A stretch of 64,000 bases of DNA from Chloroflexota bacterium (lineage in GTDB: Bacteria > Chloroflexota > Anaerolineae > Anaerolineales > Anaerolineaceae): NCBI GenBank assembly GCA_021825925.1, contig JAKAFP010000008.1:62001-126000 (forward strand). Direction: 5' to 3'. The notes beneath the pieces are model-generated. The model had not been told where the DNA came from and did not search any database. It saw only the letters and a program-made list of their open reading frames with translations. Below, one piece after another: positions 9,724-18,298 of the stretch. Numbering within the stretch: position 1 is the stretch's first letter; every line of letters begins with the position of its first letter. Position numbers and translations under genes: made by a program.

Positions 9724-10425
9724 ATGTCAACAGCATCATTAATTCAACAAGACTCGAAGACAATCATTGATTTCCTGAGATCTTTATCCGATCCAGATGT
9801 CAAGAGACAACAATCCAGGTTCGGAATCGCTGGTCGCGAGATGCTGGGGATTTCAATCTATGATCTGCGGAAAACAGCCAAGGGGCCAAAGAACCATACC
9901 CTGGCGCTCGAGCTGTGGCAATCAGGCATTCATGAAGCACGATTGCTGGCAGCCATGGTGGATGATCCAGCCCAGGTTACACTTTCACAAATGCAAGACT
10001 GGGTGACCGAGTTTGATTCCTGGGATTTATGTGATGTTGTTACAGATGAATTGTTTATCCATTCTCCTGACATGCTCGAAGCGATTCCGCAGTGGGCTAT
10101 TCGCGAAGAAGAATATGTCAAAAGAGCGGCTTTTGCCATGATTGCTGCCATCGTGGTTCACCGCAAAGACGTGTCTGACGATATAATAAGGTCTTATTTC
10201 TCTCTAATTGAAGCCGCGGCGGATGATAACCGCAATTTTGTCAAAAAAGCGGTTAATTGGGCTTTACGTAACATTGGCAAGTGGAAACCCTCTCTCAGAT
10301 CAGAAGCAATAGCCTGTGCCAACCGATTGTTAAGCAAAGAATCGCCTTCGGCACGCTGGATTGCTAAAGATGCAATTAAAGAATTTATACTCAAATTTGG
10401 AGGCAAAGATGAAATCGGAAGTTAA
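9724..10425 (+). CDS. AlkD-like DNA alkylation repair glycosylase
   Basis: A HEAT-repeat protein of 233 residues in the AlkD family, which removes 3-methyl- and 7-methylpurines from DNA without base flipping. The EFDSWDLCD segment carries the Trp/Asp pair corresponding to the family's active site, and repeated helical blocks continue to LRNIGKWKPSLR. I chose the ATG at 9724, which has an AGGA upstream. The frame also has a TTG at 9700, but no ribosome site precedes it. The 3' end overlaps the channel gene by 17 bases, suggesting translational coupling. Confidence is high for the family, moderate for the exact lesion range. Confidence 0.85.
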   Translation: MSTASLIQQDSKTIIDFLRSLSDPDVKRQQSRFGIAGREMLGISIYDLRKTAKGPKNHTLALELWQSGIHEARLLAAMVDDPAQVTLSQMQDWVTEFDSWDLCDVVTDELFIHSPDMLEAIPQWAIREEEYVKRAAFAMIAAIVVHRKDVSDDIIRSYFSLIEAAADDNRNFVKKAVNWALRNIGKWKPSLRSEAIACANRLLSKESPSARWIAKDAIKEFILKFGGKDEIGS

Positions 10426-12307
10426 GTTTAGGGATCGTCTCAAATATGCAGTAGATAACACTTTTTCAAAAGGCTCTGGCGCCTTGATCATGTGGCTGGG
10501 AATTCTCTCGCTGGTGATCATCAGCCTGGTAGCCCTGGCTTCTTCTTTACTCAGAGTTACTCCTGAAGGTGAAGCCCCCCTGGGTTTTGTTGAAGCCTTT
10601 TGGCGAAGTCTGATGCGCACCCTGGATGCAGGCACCATGGGCGGAGACGCCGGATGGGGATACCGTATTGCCATGTTCGTGGTTACCATCGGCGGTGTTT
10701 TTGTCATCAGTACCTTGATCGGTATCCTTACTTCTGCTGTTGAAGGTAAGCTGGATGATCTGCGTAAAGGCCGTTCCCGATTGCTCGAAGAAAATCATAC
10801 TGTCATTCTGGGCTGGACAGAACAAATCTATACGATCATTCCTGAAATTGTCGAAGCAAATTCAAATCAAAAATCCTCCTGTGTGGCCATTATGAGCGAT
10901 CATGACAAGGTTGAAATGGAGGAATCGCTTCAGGGTCGTATCGGTAAGACTGGTACCACGCACATTGTCTGCCGTTCAGGCAGCCCCATGGATATTACCG
11001 ACCTCAGCATCGTTTCAATCAACACCTCCCGATCAATCATTGTTTTATCCCCAGAAGATAGTGAAGATCCTGATTCAGAAGTGATCAAGATCATCCTGGC
11101 CATCACCAATCATCCTGATCGCCGCGAAGAACCTTATCACATCATCGCCGAGATCAGAAATCCACGGAATTCAGAAATCGCTAAGATCGTGGGCAAAGAT
11201 GAACTTGAGATCATCCAAACAGGTGAGATCGTTGCCCGCATTATTGCCCAAACCTGCCGCCAATCCGGCTTGTCTGTGGTCTACACTGAACTTATGGACT
11301 TTGGTGGGGACGAGATCTATATCAAGCATTTCCCTGAATTGGTCGGCAAGTCTTACGGCGAGATACTTCCACTCTTCAACAAGAATTGCGTCATGGGCAT
11401 CATTACGCCAGGCAACCCGGCTCAATTAAATCCCCCCATGGATACCATCTTCACTGAAAACGATCAATTAGTCGTAATCGCGGAAGATGATGACAAGATT
11501 TTCGTTGATGGAAAGTCCGCTTTACAACCTGAACTGATAAAATCCCTCAAGAGCGACAGCTCCAAACCCGAAAAGACCCTGCTCATGGGCTGGAACTGGA
11601 AAGCGCCCTCCATCATCCGCGAACTGGATAATTATGTCCCCAAAGGCTCAGCCATTACCGTTGTGGCAACCGCCGATGGCGTTCAAGAAAAACTGGATGA
11701 TCTTTCAAAAGAATTAAAGAACCAAAAATTAACTTTCCTTGAAGGGGATATCACCGACCGTAAGAACCTTGAATCACTCAATCTGGGTTCCTTCAGTCAT
11801 ATCATCCTCCTGTGCTATTCTGATGATCTTGCAGTACAAAAAGCTGATGCACGCACAATGATCACCTTGCTCCATCTGCGTGATATTGCCGAAAAAACCG
11901 ACCAGGACTTCTCAATCGTCAGCGAAATGCTTGACATCCGCAACCGCAACCTGGCTGAAGTTTCACAGGCAGACGATTTCATTGTCAGCGACAAATTGAT
12001 CAGTTTAATGATGGCCCAGGTTTCAGAAAACAAATCGCTTAACTCAGTCTTCCAGGATATTTTCGATACTGATGGCTCCGAGATTTATCTCAAACCGATT
12101 TCAGAATATGTAGAAATTGGAAAACCTGTCAATTTCTATACGGTGCTTGAATCTGCCCGTAAAAAGAATGAAACCGCTATTGGCTTCCGTCTGATGGCCG
12201 ATGCCAGAAATTCATCACTATCCTACGGTATCCATCTCAATCCTGATAAGACAGAGAAAACGATTTATGCAGCCAACGATAAAATTGTTGTGCTGGCCAA
12301 CGACTAG
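10409..12307 (+). CDS. CASTOR/POLLUX-type ion channel with tandem RCK/TrkA-N domains
   Basis: A 632-residue protein. TM1 is about residues 25-48, a pore loop with the filter-like sequence LDAGTMGGD 72-80, and TM2 84-110. Two cytoplasmic Rossmann RCK-like units begin near NHTVILGW and KTLLMGWNW. This layout and the EEDSEDPDSEVIK-type middle match the plant symbiosis nuclear channels CASTOR and POLLUX (DMI1), which have bacterial homologues. Those conduct K+ or Ca2+ under control of the RCK ring. The start is the ATG at 10409, preceded by GGAGG with a 5-base gap. A frame extension to 10361 has no ribosome site. It sits between a repair gene and a nucleoside phosphorylase, six bases from the latter. 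Confidence 0.85.
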   Translation: MKSEVKFRDRLKYAVDNTFSKGSGALIMWLGILSLVIISLVALASSLLRVTPEGEAPLGFVEAFWRSLMRTLDAGTMGGDAGWGYRIAMFVVTIGGVFVISTLIGILTSAVEGKLDDLRKGRSRLLEENHTVILGWTEQIYTIIPEIVEANSNQKSSCVAIMSDHDKVEMEESLQGRIGKTGTTHIVCRSGSPMDITDLSIVSINTSRSIIVLSPEDSEDPDSEVIKIILAITNHPDRREEPYHIIAEIRNPRNSEIAKIVGKDELEIIQTGEIVARIIAQTCRQSGLSVVYTELMDFGGDEIYIKHFPELVGKSYGEILPLFNKNCVMGIITPGNPAQLNPPMDTIFTENDQLVVIAEDDDKIFVDGKSALQPELIKSLKSDSSKPEKTLLMGWNWKAPSIIRELDNYVPKGSAITVVATADGVQEKLDDLSKELKNQKLTFLEGDITDRKNLESLNLGSFSHIILLCYSDDLAVQKADARTMITLLHLRDIAEKTDQDFSIVSEMLDIRNRNLAEVSQADDFIVSDKLISLMMAQVSENKSLNSVFQDIFDTDGSEIYLKPISEYVEIGKPVNFYTVLESARKKNETAIGFRLMADARNSSLSYGIHLNPDKTEKTIYAANDKIVVLAND

Positions 12308-12313
12308 GAACCC

Positions 12314-13084
12314 ATGACACATAAAACGCCCATCCTTGAATTTGATGATGACCGTTCGGCCATTCTGATGCCCGATCCTTACCGCTTTGCGAAAAGTGGA
12401 CCGATCCCGGCCAGGGGCGTTTTATGTTTTTTCAAAGATGTAATTGACATTATGCTGGCTGAAGGTAAACTCACCTTGTTGGGAGATTTGCGCTCAGAAA
12501 TTGGCAGCCATCCCGTTTATTCATACGCGAGTGAAGGAAAACCTGTCACGGTTTTTCATCCCGGGGTGGGTGCACCACTGGCCGCCGGTTTTCTCGAAGA
12601 GTTGATCGCCGTCGGCGTCACCAAGTACATCGTTTGCGGAGGCTGCGGGGTGCTTAACCATGATATTGCCGCCGGGCACCCCATCATCCTGACGGCTGCC
12701 ATCCGTGACGAAGGCACTTCTTACCATTACCTGCCCCCCACCAGGGAAGTCAAAGCCAACCCCAAAGGGGTGGCCGCACTTGAAAAAGCCTTTTCAGATT
12801 CCGGGTTGGAATACCGCACCGGAAAAACCTGGACGACAGATGCCATTTATCGTGAAACCAAAGGCAAACGAAAGTTGCGCATGAGTGATGGATGCGATGT
12901 GGTCGAGATGGAAGCGGCGGCCTTTTTTGCGGTAGCCCAATTCCGCGAGATCACACTTGGCCAGGTGGTTTACGGCGGTGACCTTGTCATCCCCGAAGGC
13001 TGGGACGGCCGCGAATGGCATAAACGCGGCGATGATCGCCGTTTGATGTTTGAGATGGCCGTAAAAGCGGTTATGAATCTTTAG
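12314..13084 (+). CDS. Nucleoside phosphorylase (uridine/purine phosphorylase superfamily)
   Basis: A 256-residue PNP_UDP_1 fold protein that would split nucleosides with phosphate into base and ribose-1-phosphate in the cytoplasm. Support includes HPGVGAPLAAGFLEEL and GVTKYIVCGGCGVL in the phosphate/ribose-binding half, and VVEMEAAAFFAVA, the EMEAA ribose-binding motif of the superfamily. The N-terminal LMPDPYRF region resembles uridine phosphorylase. It starts six bases after the channel gene with AGGAAC ahead of the ATG, so it is the last gene of that operon before the bidirectional terminator. The base specificity cannot be set from motifs alone. Confidence 0.85.
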   Translation: MTHKTPILEFDDDRSAILMPDPYRFAKSGPIPARGVLCFFKDVIDIMLAEGKLTLLGDLRSEIGSHPVYSYASEGKPVTVFHPGVGAPLAAGFLEELIAVGVTKYIVCGGCGVLNHDIAAGHPIILTAAIRDEGTSYHYLPPTREVKANPKGVAALEKAFSDSGLEYRTGKTWTTDAIYRETKGKRKLRMSDGCDVVEMEAAAFFAVAQFREITLGQVVYGGDLVIPEGWDGREWHKRGDDRRLMFEMAVKAVMNL

Positions 13085-13087
13085 ATC

Positions 13088-13120
13088 AAAAAACGGGAGT
13101 TTTATAAACTCCCGTTTTTT
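13088..13120. terminator. Bidirectional intrinsic terminator between nucleoside phosphorylase and lipA
   Basis: The arms aaaaaacgggagtt and aactcccgtttttt give a T-run on either strand. It lies between two convergent genes, 3 bases after one stop and 15 before the other. Confidence 0.95.
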
Positions 13121-13135
13121 GTATTCCACGTCTAT

Positions 13136-14071
13136 TTATGTTCCGTATAATGATTGATGGACTTTGCTCAAAGCCATCACCTGCTCAACTGCATGGTATG
13201 AAGAACGAACAAGCGGTGCACTTTCAACCCATTTGAATCCAATCGCCAACCCATATTCCTTCAATTCAGCGAACTCCTCGAGGGTATAGTAGCGTTCGAT
13301 CGGTATATGCTGTCGGCTGGGCTGCAGGTATTGTCCAATGGTCAAAATATCCACATCCCAAGCTCTCAGATCTTGCATCACCGCTTTAACTTCGTCTAGT
13401 GTTTCACCCAGACCCAACATAATGCCCGATTTGGTCAAAACTTCAGGGTCAAGCCGTTTGGCATTTCTTAATACCGCCTCTGACCATTCGTAATGATCCT
13501 GAGGTTGAACCTTTTTAAACAAGGAAGGTACGGTCTCGACATTATGATTGAGAATCTCAGGTCGTTCATCCATGACAATTTTCAAGGCCGAAAGACTCGC
13601 TTTGAAATCGGGTATTAGTACCTCGATCGAACAGCCGGGTGCCAATTCGCGAATTCTACGGATAATGGCCGCGAAGATCGGCGCACCGCCATCTGCTCGT
13701 TCATCACGATTAACCGAAGTGATCACAGCATGTTTTAAGTTCATTGAGCTAACTGCCTGAGCCACCCGCTCAGGTTCATCCCAATCAAGTTCACCCGGTC
13801 GGCCGTGCTTGACATCGCAAAAACGGCAGGCACGTGTACACACATCGCCAAGGATGAGGAATGTTGCCGTACCACTTCCCCAGCATTCCCCCATGTTAGG
13901 ACAACCGGCCTCTTCACAAACCGTATGAAGTTCCTTGCTGCGCATGAGATGCTGAAGTTGAGCATAGGTTTCGCCATTAGGCGCCTGCACTTTGATCCAC
14001 TCAGGTCTTCGTTGTGGCCGGGGTGTGCTTTGTTCGTTGTTAAGCCGATCTCGAGTAGGGATATGTGCCAT
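13136..14071 (-). CDS. lipA: Lipoyl synthase
   Basis: A radical-SAM enzyme that inserts two sulfurs into octanoyl chains on lipoyl domains. It has the LipA-specific N-terminal cluster [12 protein letters not shown] for the auxiliary 4Fe-4S, and the radical-SAM motif [10 protein letters not shown]. The C-terminal RSSYHA motif supplies the serine ligand typical of LipA. I chose the ATG at 14071 ([11 protein letters not shown]), since AGGAG lies 8 bases upstream; the longer frame to 14128 adds a hydrophobic non-conserved leader. No lipB or lplA is in the window. The ribosome site lies inside the hairpin at 14078-14110. Confidence 0.96.
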   Translation of the reverse strand: MAHIPTRDRLNNEQSTPRPQRRPEWIKVQAPNGETYAQLQHLMRSKELHTVCEEAGCPNMGECWGSGTATFLILGDVCTRACRFCDVKHGRPGELDWDEPERVAQAVSSMNLKHAVITSVNRDERADGGAPIFAAIIRRIRELAPGCSIEVLIPDFKASLSALKIVMDERPEILNHNVETVPSLFKKVQPQDHYEWSEAVLRNAKRLDPEVLTKSGIMLGLGETLDEVKAVMQDLRAWDVDILTIGQYLQPSRQHIPIERYYTLEEFAELKEYGLAIGFKWVESAPLVRSSYHAVEQVMALSKVHQSLYGT

Positions 14072-14110
14072 AAAAAAAACTCCTGCCAGAATTATAACCT
14101 GCCAGGAGTT
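14072..14110 (-). terminator. Terminator of response regulator 1, overlapping the lipA ribosome site
   Basis: On the minus strand the arms aactcctg (14110-14103) and caggagtt (14085-14078) pair, with three more inner pairs after one mismatch, followed by eight T residues that end at the lipA ATG. The 3' arm contains the lipA AGGAG. A TATAAT lies in the loop. Confidence 0.8.
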
Positions 14111-14131
14111 CCAACTCGTAAATAACAAATA

Positions 14132-14881
14132 TCAATTTTCAGTCATCAATTTGTAACCCACACGGTCCACATTCTTGATGACCGGGTTTGTGCTATCTAT
14201 TCTCAAGAACTCCTGCCGCAGTAAATAGATCAGGTACTTCAAACGATTATGGGCGGAGACACTGGTCTCACCCCAGATCTCTTTGGTAATATCATCGTAG
14301 GGCATTACCCGCGGTGCATTGCGGGCTAACACCAGCAGTACTTCAAACATTCTGCCAGTGAGTTGAACACGCTCACCTTTATAGATGATCTCTTGAGAAT
14401 CAAGATCGAGGACCAACTCGATCATGGAAAAACCAAGCCGGTTGATCTTTTGTTTCTTACCACTGCGCCGAAGTACACAATTCACCCGGGCAACCACTTC
14501 AGCCTGATCAAAGGGTTTTGTAATGTAATCATCCATACCCATTTGAAGTGCTTTGACCACATTCTCGGTTTGCTGAGCGGCTGAGACCACGATGACAGGC
14601 AATTCTGATATTTTGCGTAATTGTTGATAGGTTTGCCACCCATCCATCTCGGGCATCATCAGATCAAGAATGATCAAGTTCGGTTTAACATCGGGAATCT
14701 TTCGAAGTGCCTCTTTGCCACTGCTGGCCCCGCTGACGTCAAACCCCTTGGATTGAAACATTAATTTTAACAGTGCGACATTATCCGGTTCATCATCTAT
14801 GAGTAATATTCGCGGATGTTCACCTTGAACTCTTTGGTCCAGGTCAACGCCTTCTTTCATTGTTAGAATTTGTGTAGACAT
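14132..14881 (-). CDS. Response regulator, REC plus winged-helix DNA-binding domain (copy 1)
   Basis: A 249-residue OmpR/PhoB-type regulator. The receiver domain (about 22-140) has the acidic pair DD 29-30, phospho-acceptor D73 (LDLMMPEMD) and the KPF lysine near 120. The C-terminal winged helix (about 150-247) has the usual LTGRMFEVLLVLARN and WGE...RLKYLIYLLRQEFL segments. It is a paralogue of the gene just upstream at 15059-15832, in the same orientation and separated by 226 bases. No histidine kinase is adjacent. The unusual 20-residue N-terminal leader before the receiver is shared in length with the paralogue. Its promoter probably lies in the intervening gap. Confidence 0.9.
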   Translation of the reverse strand: MSTQILTMKEGVDLDQRVQGEHPRILLIDDEPDNVALLKLMFQSKGFDVSGASSGKEALRKIPDVKPNLIILDLMMPEMDGWQTYQQLRKISELPVIVVSAAQQTENVVKALQMGMDDYITKPFDQAEVVARVNCVLRRSGKKQKINRLGFSMIELVLDLDSQEIIYKGERVQLTGRMFEVLLVLARNAPRVMPYDDITKEIWGETSVSAHNRLKYLIYLLRQEFLRIDSTNPVIKNVDRVGYKLMTEN

Positions 14882-15058
14882 AAACAGGCCTTTTTTCTCC
14901 CTTATCGGTTCACCGTTTAATCCTACCTATAATTAGGTATTTTTTAATTCTATCCCGAATCAACTGATTGGGAAATACTTCACAACCAGTTAACAAATGA
15001 GAATGATACATTATCATCCTCATTGTAGCAACAAATCAATTGAGTTCAACCCGTCAGT

Positions 15059-15832
15059 TTACTCGCCGGTGATTAATTTGTAACCCAATCTGTCAATATT
15101 CTCGATGAGTTCAACTTTGTCATCAATCTTTAGAAATTCCTGCCGCAGCAGATAAACCAGGTATTTCAGACGATTACGCACCGAAGCGGAATTTTCGCCC
15201 CACACTTTTTCAGTTAATTCCTGATAATTTACTACTTTGGGAGCTGACTTGGCCAATAACGCCAGCACCTCAAACATCTTGCCGGTTAATTGGATGGTGC
15301 TGCCCTTGTATGTGACTTCATAGGTTTCAAGATCAATGATGAGATCAACACCTGGGAAGGAAAGCACATTCAGCACCATAGGCTTTTCGGCACGGCGCAG
15401 TACGGCATGCACACGGGCCGTCACTTCAGCGCTGTTGAAAGGCTTGGTGATATAGTCATCCACACCACGTTGGAGTAAATTTACGATCTCTTCTTTTTGG
15501 TTTACTGCAGAAAGCACAATAACCGGGATATCATTGATCTTGCGAATCGCATCAAGGGTTTGCCTGCCATCCATCTCAGGCATGAGTAGATCAAGAATTA
15601 CTATCGAAGGGTTTATGTCATTGATCTTCTTGATTGCTTCTCTACCGCTTAATGCCCCCGCAACATTAAATCCGTCATTAATAAAAATATGTTTCAAAAG
15701 GGTGATGGTATCTGGTTCGTCGTCAACCACAAGAATTCGCCGTCGGTTGACTGGTTCCACCTCATCCAGATCCACCCCGCTACCAAACGGCACTGCGTTG
15801 TTCTCGGCGGTTTTGAAAGTATTGGCTATCAT
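15059..15832 (-). CDS. Response regulator, REC plus winged-helix DNA-binding domain (copy 2)
   Basis: A 257-residue paralogue of the regulator at 14132-14881. Conserved receiver residues are DD 37-38, D81 (LDLLMPEMDG) and KPF near 128. The winged helix repeats the LTGKMFEVLALLAKSAPK and VWGENSASVRNRLKYLVYLL pattern. I chose the ATG at 15832, preceded by TTAGGAG four bases away; the frame extends to a TTG at 15871 without a ribosome site. The two copies probably arose by tandem duplication and then diverged. The recognition helices (RNRLKYLVYL versus HNRLKYLIYL) are nearly the same, so they may bind similar sites. Confidence 0.9.
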   Translation of the reverse strand: MIANTFKTAENNAVPFGSGVDLDEVEPVNRRRILVVDDEPDTITLLKHIFINDGFNVAGALSGREAIKKINDINPSIVILDLLMPEMDGRQTLDAIRKINDIPVIVLSAVNQKEEIVNLLQRGVDDYITKPFNSAEVTARVHAVLRRAEKPMVLNVLSFPGVDLIIDLETYEVTYKGSTIQLTGKMFEVLALLAKSAPKVVNYQELTEKVWGENSASVRNRLKYLVYLLRQEFLKIDDKVELIENIDRLGYKLITGE

Positions 15833-16044
15833 GGCACTCCTAAGAATTGCGCAGGCATTTAATTTACCCAAATATTACTATGCCCGTTCGATTTATTGCC
15901 CATTACCGTAAAAACACAATAAAAGTAACTTTAGCAGTAATCTATTAGTATTATAACAGTATAATTTTGGAATTCAAGTAAAAATATCGTAATACACTCA
16001 TCTTTTTACGCCGTGATATACTTTTCTCCGAAAGGATTTCACTC

Positions 16045-16743
16045 ATGCTTGTATTAGTAGCCACCCCAATTGGCAATTTAGGAGATATATCTCAACGTGC
16101 ACTTGCAGCACTTGAATCAGCGGATGTGGTGGTCAGTGAAGACACCCGAAAAACAGGTTTTTTACTCACCCATTTTGACATTAAGAAACCTCAGATCTCT
16201 TTCCGCGAAGACAACGAACAACGTGTCTTGCCTAAAATCATGGAAATCCTTTCTTCTGGCAAGAACGTGGCTCTGGTCACCGATGCCGGTACCCCCTCCA
16301 TTTCGGACCCTGGTTTCATTCTGGTGCGAAGTGCGATTGCCGCCGGTGTTGAAGTAACTGCCATCCCTGGCCCGACCGCCCTGATCATGGCGGTGGTTCT
16401 TTCTGGTTTGCCAGTGCATAGCTTTACCTTCCGCGGATTTCCACCGCGCAAAAGCGGACCACGAAAACGCTGGCTTGAAATTGATCAAAAATCTCCCCAT
16501 ACACTGATCTTCTATGAAAGCCCTCACCGACTGGTTGCCTTTTTACGCGATGCACTCGAGGTCTACGGCGACCGTTCAGCAGTGATCGCCAATGATCTAA
16601 CCAAAAAATTTGAGACCCTCTTTCGAGGGTCCCTGAGTTATTTGATTTTGGAAATGGAAAAAACTGAATTGAAAGGCGAATTCGCCGTGGTCATTGCCAG
16701 CGCGGATTATGCCCTGGTGACCACTTCATTTTCCAATGAGTGA
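16045..16743 (+). CDS. rsmI: 16S rRNA (cytidine-1402-2'-O)-methyltransferase
   Basis: A 232-residue tetrapyrrole-methylase-fold enzyme. It has the RsmI signature [11 protein letters not shown] at the N-terminus, [24 protein letters not shown] and AIPGPTA. It adds the 2'-O-methyl of m4Cm1402 in helix 44 of 16S rRNA, at the ribosomal P site. It is shorter than the E. coli enzyme (about 286) and lacks the C-terminal extension, as some family members do. GAAAGGA precedes the ATG. The 3' end overlaps the convergent transporter gene by 18 bases. It opens a stretch rich in decoding-centre methyltransferases. Confidence 0.95.
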   Translation: MLVLVATPIGNLGDISQRALAALESADVVVSEDTRKTGFLLTHFDIKKPQISFREDNEQRVLPKIMEILSSGKNVALVTDAGTPSISDPGFILVRSAIAAGVEVTAIPGPTALIMAVVLSGLPVHSFTFRGFPPRKSGPRKRWLEIDQKSPHTLIFYESPHRLVAFLRDALEVYGDRSAVIANDLTKKFETLFRGSLSYLILEMEKTELKGEFAVVIASADYALVTTSFSNE

Positions 16744-17451
16744 AAATCGCGTCTTGGTGTCGTAGTAATCTTCATTCTCAGCGCGTTTCAATTTACTCAC
16801 CACCCAATAGGTAACGGGGGTCATCAACGCTTCGATCAAACATTTGAAGATGTAATTGGCCACGATCAAAGTAAAGAACAGGCTCCACGGAAAAACTCCC
16901 ACCAGACACGCCACTCCGATAAAGATGATGGAATCCACACCCTCGCCCACCAGGGTACTGCCGATGGTGCGCATCCAAAGCCAGCGGCCTTTGGTGGCCA
17001 CCTTCATCTTGGCCAGGATGACCGAGTTGGTGAATTCCCCTGCCAGATAAGCGACCAGGCTGGCCAACACGATACCACCGGTGCTGATGCCGCCCAACAC
17101 ATTATTGAAGGAAGTTTGTCCGGTGCTTTCCATCCAGGTGGCTTCACCCGGCATAATCCGAACGAGCCACAAGACAATAGCTGTTAATGAAAGGCAGGCA
17201 AAGCCCGTCCAGATCACACGGCGCGACTTGCGGAAGCCGTATACTTCTGTAAGGACGTCTCCAAAGATATAGCTGATGGGGAACAGGATCGTACCGGCAT
17301 CAAAGGCCAGGGGTAGACCAAAAAGTGAGACCCCCCAGTCCACGATCTTGGCAGAAGAGGCAATATTGCTGACGATCAACACAGTCACGAAGACGGCCAT
17401 GACCAGGTCAAAGTATCGGTAAACACGAGGTTGTTCAGTTTGTTGATTCAA
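16726..17451 (-). CDS. yhhQ: Queuosine precursor transporter (YhhQ/VUT family)
   Basis: A 241-residue integral membrane protein with about six helices and the family sequences [24 protein letters not shown] and [11 protein letters not shown]. Members import queuosine precursors such as preQ0, preQ1 or queuine. The neighbourhood fits, as a tRNA-guanine transglycosylase homologue lies 3 kb away at 20611-21711, although on a separate transcript. The C-terminal tail ([14 protein letters not shown]) is hydrophilic and overlaps rsmI convergently. No queC, queD, queE or queF is in the window, consistent with salvage but not proof of it. Confidence 0.88.
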   Translation of the reverse strand: MNQQTEQPRVYRYFDLVMAVFVTVLIVSNIASSAKIVDWGVSLFGLPLAFDAGTILFPISYIFGDVLTEVYGFRKSRRVIWTGFACLSLTAIVLWLVRIMPGEATWMESTGQTSFNNVLGGISTGGIVLASLVAYLAGEFTNSVILAKMKVATKGRWLWMRTIGSTLVGEGVDSIIFIGVACLVGVFPWSLFFTLIVANYIFKCLIEALMTPVTYWVVSKLKRAENEDYYDTKTRFSLIGK

Positions 17452-17510
17452 TCTACTAATTCCTTATACATGAAAAGATGCACCTAGTATAATCGAAGTG
17501 GAGAATAATC

Positions 17511-18239
17511 ATGCACCGATTCTTTATTCCTGCTGAACTCTTTAAAACACCTGAAATCATCCTTCCCAGGGAAACTTCCCAGCAGATCAGTCGTGTACTG
17601 CGACTGAAAACCGGCAGCGAGGTATTACTGCTGGATGACTGCGGTTATGAGTATCCCGCTCGCCTGTCTGAGGTTAATGAGTCGCATTGCATAGCATCCA
17701 TACTTTCGAAACAGGAAGCCCAGGGAGAACCGTTGACCCGGATCACAATGCTGATCGGATTGACCCAACGCGAGAAGTTCGAGTTGATCCTGCAAAAATG
17801 CACCGAGATCGGTGTGACGACTTATGTGCCCATGGTTACCACGCGTACTCTCATTCAAAAAACAAGCGACGTGGAAGATAAAACGCCGCGCTGGAAGAAG
17901 ATCCTGCAGGAAGCCGCTGAACAAAGCCACCGCGGACGCATCCCCGTGCTCTCACCTGCGCTCAAATATGCCGATGCGTTGGCCAGATCCAAAACCGAAG
18001 ACTCCCTCAAGCTGATCCTCTGGGAGGATGAGGCCAATCACTCGATCAAACAGCAGCTGCAAGAGTTCACGGAGAAACAGGTCAGCCTGATCATCGGCCC
18101 TGAAGGCGGACTTTCCGCCGAGGAAGTGGAACTTGCCAAAGCCAGCGGATATATTCCCGTCAGCCTGGGGAAGCGCATTCTACGCATGGAAACCGCCGCC
18201 ATCCACACCGCGGGAGTTGTGTTATACGAATTGGGATAA
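17511..18239 (+). CDS. rsmE: 16S rRNA (uracil-1498-N3)-methyltransferase
   Basis: A 242-residue SPOUT-class enzyme. An N-terminal PUA-like domain (residues 1-70, HRFFIPAELF) is followed by the trefoil-knot domain with LIIGPEGGLSAEEVELA, LGKRILRMETA and a conserved EQSHRGRIP segment. It makes m3U1498 at the base of helix 44, next to the mRNA path. GTGGAG lies upstream of the ATG. The gene is divergent from the transporter gene (60 bases between starts), so the promoters of both must lie in that short gap. The 3' end meets two palindromic repeats and the convergent rsmF. Confidence 0.94.
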   Translation: MHRFFIPAELFKTPEIILPRETSQQISRVLRLKTGSEVLLLDDCGYEYPARLSEVNESHCIASILSKQEAQGEPLTRITMLIGLTQREKFELILQKCTEIGVTTYVPMVTTRTLIQKTSDVEDKTPRWKKILQEAAEQSHRGRIPVLSPALKYADALARSKTEDSLKLILWEDEANHSIKQQLQEFTEKQVSLIIGPEGGLSAEEVELAKASGYIPVSLGKRILRMETAAIHTAGVVLYELG

Positions 18240-18248
18240 AAATTTTTT

Positions 18249-18298
18249 GGGCGGGTTATGAACCCGCCCTGAGCCTTGGGTGGGTCGCGGACCCACCC
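18249..18298. repeat. Two adjacent palindromic repeats between rsmE and rsmF
   Basis: The first has 9-bp arms gggcgggtt/aacccgccc (18249-18257, 18261-18269). The second has gggtgggtc/gacccaccc (18278-18286, 18290-18298). Both have three-base loops. They resemble the palindromes at 56496, 58499 and 59199 and may also terminate the two convergent genes. Confidence 0.8.

Noticed and set aside
13136-14128. lipA start at 14128
   Set aside because: The leader is hydrophobic, non-conserved, and encoded by the terminator hairpin; the ATG at 14071 has a proper ribosome site.
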